DNA of 64,000 bases from Acidisarcina sp. (GCA_035539175.1 DATLIY010000009.1:310001-374000); one strand, 5' to 3'. Shown: positions 6,875 to 14,302, numbered from the stretch's first letter. A program made the numbers and translations. The notes: a model not told the origin generated them from the letters alone.

Positions 6875-6923
6875 CGTGCGTGACGTCTCTGCCCCGCATT
6901 TCCATCGTTATCGTCTTTTTCAT
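6861..6923 (-). CDS. Tiny ORF downstream of the hexapeptide-repeat gene (20 aa)
   Basis: The ATG at 6921-6923 overlaps the stop of the hexapeptide-repeat gene (ATGA) behind an AGGAAGGGGAGAG ribosome-binding region. The product is MKKTITMEMRGRDVTHDEPR. Its end overlaps the ATG of the next frame. Strong translation signals but minimal length make it a candidate microprotein only. Confidence 0.3.
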   Translation of the reverse strand: MKKTITMEMRGRDVTHDEPR

Positions 6924-7618
6924 CTCTCCCCTTCCTGCACCGCGGCGCCTGCTACGCCGACCGGTACGCCATTCTGCGCGACAAACATCAGGATTTTGCC
7001 GTATTCCTCGATCTGCTCTGGCGTGTAGCCGTTTTCCTCGCCGATCTCGCGGTAGTTCTCCAGCCAGTGCTCGACGGTGTGTATCAGGCAGCCGATTGCA
7101 ACCTTCCCGAGGCTGTGCTGATTAACGAGGTGCATCGTGCCCTGCACGGCGAGCGGCGATTGGTGGAATATGGCCCGTTCACCGATGATTGCCCTGCCGG
7201 CGATGCTCGTCTCGTTGCCGATGCGTGCATGGTTGCCGATGCGCGTCAGGGGCCCAATGCTCACGCCGTCGCCGAGGCTCGCCCCGTCGCCAATGCTCAC
7301 CCCCTCGCCAACCACGTTCAGCCCGCCAATGCGTACATGGTCGCCGATGCATACGCGGTTGCCGATGCGTGTCTCGTTGCCAATGCTCAGCCCGTCGCCG
7401 AGGCTCACCCCGTCGCCAATGTCTCCCCAGCCGCCAATGCTCGTTTCGTTACCGATTCTCACTTCGTCACCGAGGCTCACGGAGATTCCGAAATGCGCAC
7501 CATGGCCGATTTTCACCTCGTCACCGTCTGGTAATACCCGCCAGCCGTATTCATCGACGGGGAGAGCAAACAGCTCCTCGTTTGTCAGGATGTTTCCATT
7601 CCTCAGCAAAATGCTCAT
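6920..7618 (-). CDS. Phage hexapeptide-repeat (left-handed beta-helix) protein
   Basis: This is a 232-residue protein starting MSILLRNGNILTNEELFALP at 7616-7618. The ATG overlaps the stop of the upstream small gene. Residues about 34-150 are some 19 nearly perfect hexapeptides of the [V/I/L]-x-[I/L]-G-x-x type (for example VSLGDEVRIGNETSIG), which fold into a triangular beta-helix as in LpxA/CysE-type transferases and polymer-forming proteins. No acyl-CoA-binding or catalytic histidine motif was recognised. The C-terminal part (KVAIGCLIHTVEHWLENYRE, then EENGYTPEQIEEYGKILMFV) looks like a compact helical cap. It may be a structural or decoration protein, or a bacteriophage-borne transferase relative. 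The role is unknown. Confidence 0.75.
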   Translation of the reverse strand: MSILLRNGNILTNEELFALPVDEYGWRVLPDGDEVKIGHGAHFGISVSLGDEVRIGNETSIGGWGDIGDGVSLGDGLSIGNETRIGNRVCIGDHVRIGGLNVVGEGVSIGDGASLGDGVSIGPLTRIGNHARIGNETSIAGRAIIGERAIFHQSPLAVQGTMHLVNQHSLGKVAIGCLIHTVEHWLENYREIGEENGYTPEQIEEYGKILMFVAQNGVPVGVAGAAVQEGER

Positions 7619-7809
7619 CTCTCCCGTCCCTCTGCGCGCTGCCTCGCGCGCAATTGTGACTGCCGTTGATACATATTCGCGTAGAGCTGGCGCACGTCGT
7701 CGGGCAGCGCGAGAAACTTGGCCGCGCCGCCGAACGAATGCAGGAACCTCTGCGTCACTCCGTAGCGCGCGTAGATCTCGGCGCATACCGATCGCCTGGG
7801 CCGCCGCAT
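7615..7809 (-). CDS. Duplicated small phage protein, copy A (64 aa)
   Basis: The protein starts MRRPRRSVCAEIYARYGVTQ and continues FLHSFGGAAKFLALPDDVRQ. It is nearly identical over its first 48 residues to the product at 9247-9435. The ATG follows directly on the stop of the ASCH-like gene (TAGATG) and the stop overlaps the hexapeptide gene start (ATGA). The fold looks like a small helical protein. No family is recognised. Conservation of the reading frame between the copies supports coding. Confidence 0.6.
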   Translation of the reverse strand: MRRPRRSVCAEIYARYGVTQRFLHSFGGAAKFLALPDDVRQLYANMYQRQSQLRARQRAEGRER

Positions 7810-7860
7810 CTATCCCCGCCTCCAGCTGCACAGCATGCAGCGCTGCCCGTCGTCGCCGAT
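7620..7860. repeat. Segmental duplication, left copy
   Basis: About 240 bases match 9250-9486 at high identity, including a block of more than 80 identical bases around 7772-7860. The copy contains the small gene 7615-7809 and the 3' end of the gene upstream of it. Similarity stops abruptly at 7861, inside the ASCH-like gene. Confidence 0.85.
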
Positions 7861-7995
7861 CTCGTCGATCTTCCAAAACTTGCTGGCGTGCAGGAAGATC
7901 CGCCCGCGCACCGGGGTATACCAGTCGCGGTTCTCCACCGGCTTGCCATGCAGGATCGCCCACCACCATGGAGCGCGCACGCTCAACGCCTTCAT
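7810..7995 (-). pseudogene. Truncated ASCH-domain protein fused to a foreign C-terminus (61 aa)
   Basis: The start MKALSVRAPWWWAILHGKPV followed by ENRDWYTPVRGRIFLHASKFW is the N-terminal half of an ASCH domain, a PUA-like RNA/nucleotide-binding fold normally 100 or more residues long. After KIDE the sequence becomes IGDDGQRCMLCSWRRG, which is identical to the C-terminus of the zinc-ribbon protein at 9436-9606. The junction coincides with the edge of the segmental duplication, so the ASCH gene lost its second half by recombination. The ATG overlaps the stop of the upstream gene (ATGA). The stub might still be made, but it lacks half the fold. Confidence 0.7.
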
Positions 7996-8705
7996 CGCTC
8001 GCCCTCCGCGATGCAACCAGGGGATGCCTTCCGCTTCACAGGATTCCAGCCAGCAATGACTGCCCACCAGTAGTGGGTTTCGCACAGGGGAAATCCGTCA
8101 CCGGAGCGACTATCGGCAACAGCGGCGCGCCCACAATTAAAGCATTTATCTCTGTCCTTCTCTTTGTTCCGATCGTCTACCATTTCATCCTTCTCCGCGG
8201 GGGTTCTGGCGCTGGATGGGGAGCAGTGTGTTGCCCGCTGGACGAACTCGGCCACTTTGAAGCCCATCTTGTTCCAGCGATAGGCAAAGCGAATACGCGC
8301 CATTTCCACCATCTGCTCGAATGTAAAATCGCCCTCCGCAAAGTAGTTACTGTTGCAAGCTCCGCGAGAGTCTACGCTTCGATCCCAGAAGCTCAGTGCG
8401 GTCCATCCACCCCTGTGATGAACTAACGCGACGCCTTGCGGAGCCTCTTCCTTTCTGCGGTAGCCACCTTCATGTTTGCTCCCGAATGTGCCATCGCTCC
8501 ACGGCTGGAGGCTGCCGTCTATATCGCCCTCACTCCAAGGGAAGTTGCCGCGCCGAGCTCCATAAACACCGTCCCCGCGCTCGCCAACAAGATAATGCCC
8601 CGCCCTATCCCACGGTCCGAAATAAAGCATTCTTGGTTCTGCCATTTCCGCTCCTTTCGCTCCCCAGCCAGTTATCGTGGGGCTTCCCGCATTTGCATCG
8701 CTCAC
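7992..8705 (-). CDS. Phage protein with C-terminal zinc motif, function unknown (237 aa)
   Basis: The start is a GTG (8703-8705) overlapping the upstream stop (GTGA). An internal ATG at 8643-8645 (MAEPRMLYFGPWDRAGHYLV) would give a tidier N-terminus and may be the real start. The body has tryptophan-rich segments (GNFPWSEGDIDGSLQPW) and an RFAYRWNKMGFKVAEF motif. The C-terminus carries CFNCG, then CETHYWW, a likely zinc-binding pair of knuckles. No family is recognised. It is part of the coupled gene run and its stop overlaps the ASCH start. Confidence 0.6.
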   Translation of the reverse strand: MSDANAGSPTITGWGAKGAEMAEPRMLYFGPWDRAGHYLVGERGDGVYGARRGNFPWSEGDIDGSLQPWSDGTFGSKHEGGYRRKEEAPQGVALVHHRGGWTALSFWDRSVDSRGACNSNYFAEGDFTFEQMVEMARIRFAYRWNKMGFKVAEFVQRATHCSPSSARTPAEKDEMVDDRNKEKDRDKCFNCGRAAVADSRSGDGFPLCETHYWWAVIAGWNPVKRKASPGCIAEGER

Positions 8706-9250
8706 TCACTTCGCCCTCCGGTTCCGCGCTGCTTGGCGCGGGCTTCTGCCTTGGCTCTCTGCAAGCGGTCGATATCAGCCGCGATCAGTGCGGCAGCTTT
8801 GACGCGGTTGCGCACCGGATCGGTTGAGGGCTTCCACCACTTCGCATCCCACGGCCAGCACGCTGGGATGCACGATAAATCAACGTCCGCATACCTCTCC
8901 TGTAATACGGCAATTCCCGCGTATGCCTGTGCAGCGTTGGTCAGGCTGGGAGACCAATGCTCTTCGTCGTCGTGCTCGGAGGTAAATCCCTCAACCTCTA
9001 TCTGGCGTCGGCGCTCTGCTGCTATTAGCCCTATCGCGGATGCGCTTGAGTTCGCGGCACGGGCGGCGAGGAGTTCTCGGGCCATCTCCTCGATGTCGTG
9101 CAGTTCCGATAGGCCTGTTGGCGGCTCCATCACATATGCGCAGAAATACGCATACAAGCCGCGTGGCAATGGGATATTCGCTCTGTCCAGAAACGAGATT
9201 GCCGTTTGGCTCAGCCTCGTGTACTCTTCCAGCTTCTTGTTATCGATCAT
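8702..9250 (-). CDS. Conserved-looking phage protein with EHDDEEH / WPW-WKP motifs (182 aa)
   Basis: The start MIDNKKLEEYTRLSQTAISF at 9248-9250 overlaps the upstream stop (ATGA). The C-terminal half shows ERRRQIEVEGFTSEHDDEEH, then NAAQAYAGIAVLQ, CWPWDAKWWKPSTDPVRN and KAAALIAADIDRLQRAK. This order of motifs recurs in many phage and prophage hypothetical proteins (recalled, not searched). The acidic EHDDE cluster with a downstream WPW could be a metal or nucleotide site, but no activity is known to me. Confidence 0.65.
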   Translation of the reverse strand: MIDNKKLEEYTRLSQTAISFLDRANIPLPRGLYAYFCAYVMEPPTGLSELHDIEEMARELLAARAANSSASAIGLIAAERRRQIEVEGFTSEHDDEEHWSPSLTNAAQAYAGIAVLQERYADVDLSCIPACWPWDAKWWKPSTDPVRNRVKAAALIAADIDRLQRAKAEARAKQRGTGGRSE

Positions 9251-9435
9251 TTCCCCCGCTCCCCTACGCGCTGCTGCTTGGCGCGCAATTGTTGGTACAT
9301 CCCTGCGTAGAGCTGGCGCACGTCCTCGGGCAGCGCGAGAAACCGGGCCGCGCCGCCGAAGGCATGCAAGAACCGCTGCGTCACGCCATAGCGCGCATAG
9401 ATCTCGGCGCATACCGATCGCCTGGGCCGCCGCAT
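9247..9435 (-). CDS. Duplicated small phage protein, copy B (62 aa)
   Basis: The protein starts MRRPRRSVCAEIYARYGVTQ and continues FLHAFGGAARFLALPEDVRQ. It is the partner of the product at 7615-7809, with differences mostly conservative and concentrated near the C-terminus. Its ATG directly follows the stop of the zinc-ribbon gene at 9436 and its stop overlaps the next gene by ATGA. Because the upstream neighbour is intact here, this is probably the ancestral copy. Confidence 0.6.
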   Translation of the reverse strand: MRRPRRSVCAEIYARYGVTQRFLHAFGGAARFLALPEDVRQLYAGMYQQLRAKQQRVGERGK

Positions 9436-9486
9436 CTATCCCCGCCTCCAGCTGCACAGCATGCAGCGCTGCCCGTCGTCGCCGAT
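9250..9486. repeat. Segmental duplication, right copy (probable source)
   Basis: This is the counterpart of 7620-7860. It includes the gene at 9247-9435 and the last 17 codons of the intact zinc-ribbon gene 9436-9606. The intact context marks it as the likely donor copy. Confidence 0.8.
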
Positions 9487-9606
9487 GCCCCGATCCCCAC
9501 AGAGCGCGCAGGGCTGGCGATGCCGGTCCTCATAGACGCCGAGGCCGCCCATCACCGCCAGCAGCAGCGCCAGCAGCGATAAAAAGAACCACACCGTATG
9601 CGTCAT
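9436..9606 (-). CDS. Membrane-anchored zinc-ribbon microprotein (56 aa)
   Basis: A 57-codon frame runs from ATG at 9604-9606, overlapping the upstream stop (ATGA), to TAG at 9436-9438. The N-terminus is a transmembrane helix (VWFFLSLLALLLAVMGGLGV). It is followed by a cytoplasmic zinc ribbon with CALC and CMLC pairs separated by GDRGIGDDGQR. A single-pass anchor plus one zinc ribbon is an unusual, compact architecture. The tail of this gene was copied into the ASCH gene at 7.8 kb. Its role is unknown. Confidence 0.65.
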   Translation of the reverse strand: MTHTVWFFLSLLALLLAVMGGLGVYEDRHRQPCALCGDRGIGDDGQRCMLCSWRRG

Positions 9607-10037
9607 GATTCATCCCCCAGATCGTCGTCGTACTCGTCATCGCTATCTGGCTCGAAGCTGGCATCATCCCCGGATGCAATCTGTTTGCCTTGGGGAAACG
9701 ATATGATGGCAATCTCGCGCGGCGCATTCTCCTCGAGCGCTTCACGGGCTACTGCCTCCGTACAGGGATTGAGCGCATAGATCGCGCTTGGTCCAACCAG
9801 GCGAGTGCGCCCAGGGACTGCCGACTTCGTCACGATCGCTCCGGCTGGCACTAGGACATCTCCCGCCCAGCTCGCCCGCTTCATCACAACTTCCCGCTCG
9901 GGGAGTTCGGGCACATCGATCTGCAAGAGGGCTGCACCTCCGAAATATTGCGTGGTGACGAATCCGACTTCCTTCTGATGGCCGAATAATTCGACTACGG
10001 CCCATCCTTCGAACTTCGCACTTTGCGTATCACTCAT
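9603..10037 (-). CDS. Phage protein with FEGWAVVELFGHQ motif, function unknown (144 aa)
   Basis: It begins MSDTQSAKFEGWAVVELFGH and contains VGFVTTQYFGGAALLQIDVP and VVMKRASWAGDVLVPAGAIV, a beta-rich arrangement. The C-terminal 20 residues are strongly acidic (Asp/Glu-rich). I recall similar WAVVELFGHxREVGF proteins among phage and acidobacterial hypotheticals, without a known function. The acidic tail could mimic DNA, but this is speculation. Confidence 0.6.
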   Translation of the reverse strand: MSDTQSAKFEGWAVVELFGHQKEVGFVTTQYFGGAALLQIDVPELPEREVVMKRASWAGDVLVPAGAIVTKSAVPGRTRLVGPSAIYALNPCTEAVAREALEENAPREIAIISFPQGKQIASGDDASFEPDSDDEYDDDLGDES

Positions 10038-10062
10038 TTCCGTTCTCCTCGATTGATTGGGA

Positions 10063-11883
10063 TCACCCCTTGCCGCCTTTCCCGGTCGACTTCCGGGCGG
10101 CCCAGCGCTTCTTCTGCACCGCGGCGATCCGTTTCTTCGCGGCAGCCGTCAGCCCCTTCTTTTGCTGTGGCGCCTTTGCCTTTGCCTTCGCCTTCGCGGG
10201 TTCCGCGGGCTCCGGCTGCACCTTGCCGGCGGATTCCGCGCGGATCCGCTTTACATCGAGGCTCAAACATCCGGCGAGCTTCTCCAGGTCCTCCGGCTTG
10301 GAGTGCAGAGCATATTCATTCACCGCCAGCTCCCCGGCGTGGGCGGCCAGAAGAGCCACGCGCAGCCGCTCCGTCGGCGCCAGCCCGGCCATGCCCTCAC
10401 GCAGCTGCCTCGTTCCGCCCCAGCCGAAGATGTCCGCCGGCCAGCCCAGCGCCTCGGCGACCTTTACCCCATACTGGCCAGGCCCGCGGCCGATCGCATA
10501 CAGGCAGACCTCGAGATTCAGATCCGACGCGTAGAGCGCAACCAGCGGCGCCTGGGCCACGGCGGCAAACAGAGCCATGCGATATTTTTTCTCTGCATTC
10601 ACCTTTTCGAGCAGCTTCTTGCGCTCGGCCTTCGCCTTCTCCGGATCTTTCGCCGGTCCTGTATAGTGACTCTGCCCCTTGTGCTTCTTGCATTTTTCGT
10701 CGCGGCAGATCTGCACAGCATGCCCGGCCCGGCGACCACTGATCCAGATCGCCTCCTCCTGCGACGAGCAGGGAAGATTCTGTTTTTCGATGAGCACCAC
10801 GGAATAGTCCGGGATCGCGCCGGTCGCCGAACTGTAGCCATCGCTGAGCTGCAGCAGGGGCCGTTTCTCCAGCTCGGCATTGTCGAGCTCGTGACGGATC
10901 CAGGCACGCACTTTGCCGCTGAAACAATCGCCATCGGTGCACGTGTCCTGGGCGACGTCCTCGAACAGCAGCGCCGCATTCGTGCTGCGCCGCGGGCATA
11001 CCGTGCAGGCCATCGGCGCCCAATCCAGCCCGAGCGGGAAAGGGGCATCGCTCAACACGCGCAGCGTCCTCTCGGCGATTCGCGAGCGGAGCTCCGAGAG
11101 CGACCAGCGCGTCGGCCGCCAGGCCGTCACACCGCGATCTGCATTCCACTGCTCCACGCATCCCGGACGGTTGCAGACCGTCCGCTCCGCATTTGCCCAG
11201 GAACATGGCGCGCCATCCACCTCGCATGCCCCGCACGCATTTTCCTCCGTGCAATCGCAATATCTGCAGACGCCGGCCTCCGCAAATTCCTCAGCCTCAT
11301 CGTCCTCGTCGTCATCATCCGTATCGCGAGGGTTGAATCCCACGTCCAGCCAATCGAGCATGCGCTGCTGCTGCTCCGGGCTCAGGCGCGCCAGCTCCAG
11401 CGCGTGGCCCACGTCGATTGCGCCCGCCGCGAGCGCCTCGCGCACCGGCGCGATCGCATCCAACAACTTCAGCCGGCGGCCGACGAAGCTCGCCGACTCG
11501 AGCGGCGGCAGATCCTCGCGCTGCAGGTTGCTGACAATGCCCAGCTCGCGCGCCTCCGCGTCCGCCATCTCGCGCACGATGCACGGGCAGCTCGCTTTGC
11601 CCGCGAGCCGCGATGCGGCATGCCTCCGTTGACCCGCCACGATCTCGTAGGCGTCGACGCCGATCGGGCGTACCAACAGCGGCTCCTGCACACCATGCGC
11701 CGCGATCGATGCAGCCAGATCCCTGAGCGCAGCCTGGTCGATCGTTCGCCGCGCCTCCTGTGCAGAAACCGATAACTGCTCGAGCGGGATCTCGCGCACC
11801 ACCGTGCTCCCGTCCGGGTTGTTTTTGGCGGTCGTTGCCGCCGTGCGATTTTTTCCGTTCCGTATCCGCGCAACCTGCTCCAT
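10063..11883 (-). CDS. ParB-like DNA-binding protein with zinc insertion and Lys-rich tail
   Basis: This is a 606-residue protein. Residues about 28-125 form a ParB/Spo0J N-terminal domain: IPLEQLSVS, then GVQEPLLVRPIGVDAYEIVA and the GERR-like AGQRRHAA (83-90), followed by SNLQREDLPPLE. Residues 130-180 look like the following helical domain. An acidic run (187-199) leads to a cysteine cluster at 206-242 (CRYCDC.., CGAC, PCSW.., CNRPGC), a probable zinc-binding module not found in ordinary ParB. A second CTVC / CTDGDC region and a lysine/alanine-rich basic tail (about 553-606) follow. The start is ATG at 11881-11883, with GAGGA six bases upstream. The role may be phage DNA segregation or regulation. 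A ParB-like nuclease activity is also possible. Confidence 0.8.
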   Translation of the reverse strand: MEQVARIRNGKNRTAATTAKNNPDGSTVVREIPLEQLSVSAQEARRTIDQAALRDLAASIAAHGVQEPLLVRPIGVDAYEIVAGQRRHAASRLAGKASCPCIVREMADAEARELGIVSNLQREDLPPLESASFVGRRLKLLDAIAPVREALAAGAIDVGHALELARLSPEQQQRMLDWLDVGFNPRDTDDDDEDDEAEEFAEAGVCRYCDCTEENACGACEVDGAPCSWANAERTVCNRPGCVEQWNADRGVTAWRPTRWSLSELRSRIAERTLRVLSDAPFPLGLDWAPMACTVCPRRSTNAALLFEDVAQDTCTDGDCFSGKVRAWIRHELDNAELEKRPLLQLSDGYSSATGAIPDYSVVLIEKQNLPCSSQEEAIWISGRRAGHAVQICRDEKCKKHKGQSHYTGPAKDPEKAKAERKKLLEKVNAEKKYRMALFAAVAQAPLVALYASDLNLEVCLYAIGRGPGQYGVKVAEALGWPADIFGWGGTRQLREGMAGLAPTERLRVALLAAHAGELAVNEYALHSKPEDLEKLAGCLSLDVKRIRAESAGKVQPEPAEPAKAKAKAKAPQQKKGLTAAAKKRIAAVQKKRWAARKSTGKGGKG

Positions 11884-11928
11884 CACGATTCCTCGATTCT
11901 GTGAAATTTCCTGCTGAGCCCAACCTCT

Positions 11929-12786
11929 CTACACTGCCGATCTCCGTGGATCATCGCGAGCGCAGGCAGCACGCAGCGCCCGCGCTTTTTGCAATAGCGG
12001 CAACGCTCTCCACACGAAATCCGCCATCGCCTCATCCATCTCGATCGAGACCGTCTCCGGCAATGGATCGGCCGCGACGCCCGGCTTCTCAGGAGCCATG
12101 CCGACGAGCTGCGGCGGCAGCTCGAATATCTCGCAGATCTCGGACTGGCTGAGTTTGCATGCGTCGCATAGCTGGGCCTCGCTCTGGCTGAGTTTGATTG
12201 GATCGCATAGCTGAGCCTCTGACCGGCCGCTGGCGGGCGCCTTGATGGCGACCGGCGCGACCTTCGCCGCCCTCTTCGCTGGCGTCCGGGGCCGGGCGGT
12301 TGCGGCCTGGATGCCGGCCGCTCTGCGGATGGTGCCGACCGAGACCGCGCTGATGTTGAACTTGCGGCCGAGGTCCGCATGGGAGATTGCGCTCGATTCG
12401 GCGAGGATCGCGTCTTTCACAATTTCCGGGATCCGGCCGCTCGGCTTTCTGTCTGCCTTCATTGCTGGGAGCTCCTTTCGTTTTTGCTGCACAACTTCCG
12501 GGGACGGCGCCGGCATGGGCTCCGGCTCGAAACTGCCTGCGAGATCCGCGGGTGTCCGCGAGATGACGGGAGCAGGAGCAGAGATGGGTCTGCCAAATAC
12601 ATCCACGTCCTCGACCGCCACGCGCCGGCGCACGCGATCGTACGAGCAGGGCTCCCCATCCGCGCAATCCAGGCAGAGCGGCTCCTCGTCGACAAAAATC
12701 TGTGCCGGGCAGAGATGCCCGCGGCGGCTGCATTCGATGCATGCGGTATTGCGATCCGGACGGCTCAATCGTTTCCCCTTCAGCAT
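11929..12786 (-). CDS. Phage zinc-finger plus homeodomain-like HTH protein
   Basis: This is a 285-residue protein. Residues 16-50 carry CIECSRRGHLC and CLDCADGEPC, two paired cysteine motifs likely to bind zinc. A proline-rich linker precedes a helix-turn-helix in the middle (EIVKDAILAESSAISHADLG, then RKFNISAVSVGTIRRAAG), of the resolvase/homeodomain type. Near residue 200 the segment SEAQLCDPIKLSQ is directly repeated as SEAQLCDACKLSQ (a 39-bp tandem duplication). It lies immediately before the ParB-like gene and may act with it or regulate early transcription. Confidence 0.65.
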   Translation of the reverse strand: MLKGKRLSRPDRNTACIECSRRGHLCPAQIFVDEEPLCLDCADGEPCSYDRVRRRVAVEDVDVFGRPISAPAPVISRTPADLAGSFEPEPMPAPSPEVVQQKRKELPAMKADRKPSGRIPEIVKDAILAESSAISHADLGRKFNISAVSVGTIRRAAGIQAATARPRTPAKRAAKVAPVAIKAPASGRSEAQLCDPIKLSQSEAQLCDACKLSQSEICEIFELPPQLVGMAPEKPGVAADPLPETVSIEMDEAMADFVWRALPLLQKARALRAACARDDPRRSAV

Positions 12787-12795
12787 GTAGAGATC

Positions 12796-12870
12796 TCATC
12801 TGTACTGCTGAGCGCGCGGTGTTTCATGCGGGGTATCCCAGCCCTGACCGGAGATCTCCTCCGGCACCAT
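12796..12870 (-). CDS. Candidate microprotein ORF (24 aa)
   Basis: In the 114-base gap between two phage genes an ATG at 12868-12870 opens a 25-codon frame whose product starts MVPEEISGQGWDTPHETPRA. The composition is protein-like and the frame ends just before the next start, but there is no independent support. Confidence 0.35.
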   Translation of the reverse strand: MVPEEISGQGWDTPHETPRAQQYR

Positions 12871-12900
12871 GCCGCGCGCCCAACCCTCAGGCAACCGCCA

Positions 12901-13656
12901 TCACGCGATAACCGGAACCTCTGGCAAATTCTGTTCGAAATACTTTTTGATCGCGTGCTTCGTTTCGAGCGGCCACTTGGCATCGATCTCGAAGAGCGCA
13001 ATCTGCGGCAGCGAGTCCTTCACGCCTTTCATGCGCAGCAAGAATTTCGATTCGACTGGATGTGCATCGCGGAAGGTTCTCCAGGGAATCAGCGGCACTC
13101 CGTCGGCCGGAAGCGCGATCGAGGCGCGGGTGACCGTTCCTGACTTGATCTGCACCTCCTGCGAGATCCCGTCATCCAAAACCAGCACCGCATCTCCGCT
13201 GCCTACGCTGGAGCAGAGCTGCTGCACCTTCACCGCCTCGTCGTTAAAGAGGAAGCTGGCGCGGAACTTAATCAGGAAATCTTCCGGCTGCTCATACTTG
13301 CCGAACACGAAGGGCGTCTCCTGACGATGCGACGCACGAGCCCACAGATGGCGGCGGCCAAAATCATCCGCCTCCAGCGAGAGCAGATCGACAGTCAGAG
13401 GATCGACGATGTGCAATGCGGTGCGGTGAGTTTTAATCGAGTCCAGATCGCCATGCACAATATCGACCAGCGCGCCCAGGGTGCTGACCTGCAGGCTGGG
13501 CTTGGTGAATTGCGGCGCCAGTTGCAGCACGGGCTTGTCCAACGTGCCATCGGCCTTGAGCGCGTAGGGCTGCCCGTCGACAACCTGCACCGCCGATTTC
13601 TGTTTCGTCATGCGATCGAGCATGCCGTTGATAAACCTGTCCATTTCTTCCCACAT
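12901..13656 (-). CDS. Conserved phage protein, function unknown (251 aa)
   Basis: The start MWEEMDRFINGMLDRMTKQK is preceded by GGAGAG at good spacing. The body has LQVSTLGALVDIVHGDLDSI, a central EDFLIKFRASFLF segment, and a C-terminal WRTFRDAHPVESKFLLRM and IALFEIDAKWPLETKHAIKK pattern. I recall similar YRTFREI...FLFRM...ALFE.DG.W proteins in phage early regions (DUF2303-like). The assignment was not searched. It is followed at 13694 by another conserved early protein. Confidence 0.6.
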   Translation of the reverse strand: MWEEMDRFINGMLDRMTKQKSAVQVVDGQPYALKADGTLDKPVLQLAPQFTKPSLQVSTLGALVDIVHGDLDSIKTHRTALHIVDPLTVDLLSLEADDFGRRHLWARASHRQETPFVFGKYEQPEDFLIKFRASFLFNDEAVKVQQLCSSVGSGDAVLVLDDGISQEVQIKSGTVTRASIALPADGVPLIPWRTFRDAHPVESKFLLRMKGVKDSLPQIALFEIDAKWPLETKHAIKKYFEQNLPEVPVIA

Positions 13657-13693
13657 CGCGTTTCTCTCCTCGAATGAAATTGCGTGATTGGTT

Positions 13694-14098
13694 TTAGCGC
13701 TGCACTCCGGCGCCGTCGAAGTTGATTATGGCCGGAACCTCCTTGGGCTTCGGCGCGCTCCAGAGCGGCATCTGGCGCGGGTCCGCAGTGAACGCGAGCA
13801 TGCCCCCGTCCTCCCCCTTCCCCATAAAGCACTTCGCTTTATGCGTCTCGATCGGCGCCAGCTTGGAGCTGACCTTGAATGGCGCCAGCTTGGAGCTGAC
13901 CTTGAATTCGGTTTCGATGGTGACGCGATCGGAATGCGGTTTGAGCACCAGCTGCAGCGTTACCGCCCGCGTCGCCGTGGCCGGGGTATTGAGATCTGCG
14001 ATGTTCTCGAGCGCCTTGCGGAACTCGATATCGAAACCCTCGATCATCGCGCCGTCATTGATATTCCCGATGTTGATCGGGATCATCTCGTCTGCCAC
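13694..14098 (-). CDS. Conserved phage protein with 9-residue tandem duplication (134 aa)
   Basis: The protein starts MADEMIPINIGNINDGAMIE and appears to be a beta-rich protein of phage early regions (VTLQLVLKPHSDRVTIETEF). The segment FKVSSKLAP occurs twice in succession because of an exact 27-bp tandem repeat (13854-13880 and 13881-13907). The GGAGGAGAGAAG ribosome-binding region precedes the ATG. Function is unknown. It is probably co-expressed with the next gene. Confidence 0.6.
   Translation of the reverse strand: MADEMIPINIGNINDGAMIEGFDIEFRKALENIADLNTPATATRAVTLQLVLKPHSDRVTIETEFKVSSKLAPFKVSSKLAPIETHKAKCFMGKGEDGGMLAFTADPRQMPLWSAPKPKEVPAIINFDGAGVQR
13854..13907. repeat. Exact 27-bp tandem repeat in frame
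   Basis: There are two identical 27-base units (GGCGCCAGCTTGGAGCTGAC plus 7 bases) head to tail. Nine codons long, it duplicates FKVSSKLAP without a frame change. The lack of any divergence suggests a recent event. Confidence 0.95.
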
Positions 14099-14110
14099 TT
14101 CTCTCCTCCT

Positions 14111-14302
14111 TCACACCTGAGCAGGCAACATTTGCGCGGCGGAGCTGGCCCGCCTGGGGAGCCTGGTATCAGCCGATGTTTTAGCCCACCCGCAGCCCGC
14201 CGCACAGTTCCCGCACGTCTCGCAGTCGTGCAGGAAACTCAAACTATCCCTCGGAGAACTGCGGCATCCGAGGGCACACAGCCCGCCGCATCGGGATGTC
14301 AA
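14111..14302 (-). CDS. Uncertain cysteine-rich small phage ORF (63 aa)
   Basis: The frame begins at a TTG overlapping the upstream stop. The C-terminal half reads HDCETCGNCAAGCGWAKTSA and then DTRLPRRASSAAQMLPAQV. The CETCGNC / CGGLC cysteines would fit yet another zinc knuckle, in keeping with the neighbours. The start codon is weak and no ribosome-binding site is evident, so it may begin later or not exist. Confidence 0.35.
   Translation of the reverse strand: MTSRCGGLCALGCRSSPRDSLSFLHDCETCGNCAAGCGWAKTSADTRLPRRASSAAQMLPAQV

Noticed and set aside
7137-8426. Long plus-strand open frame of about 429 codons
   Set aside because: It is the antisense of the hexapeptide-repeat gene and its neighbours. 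Its product is a low-complexity SPM/LPM-type repeat caused by the hexapeptide codons.
10057-11775. Plus-strand frame of 572 codons opposite the ParB-like gene
   Set aside because: It is a shadow of a high-GC gene with clear ParB motifs on the other strand.
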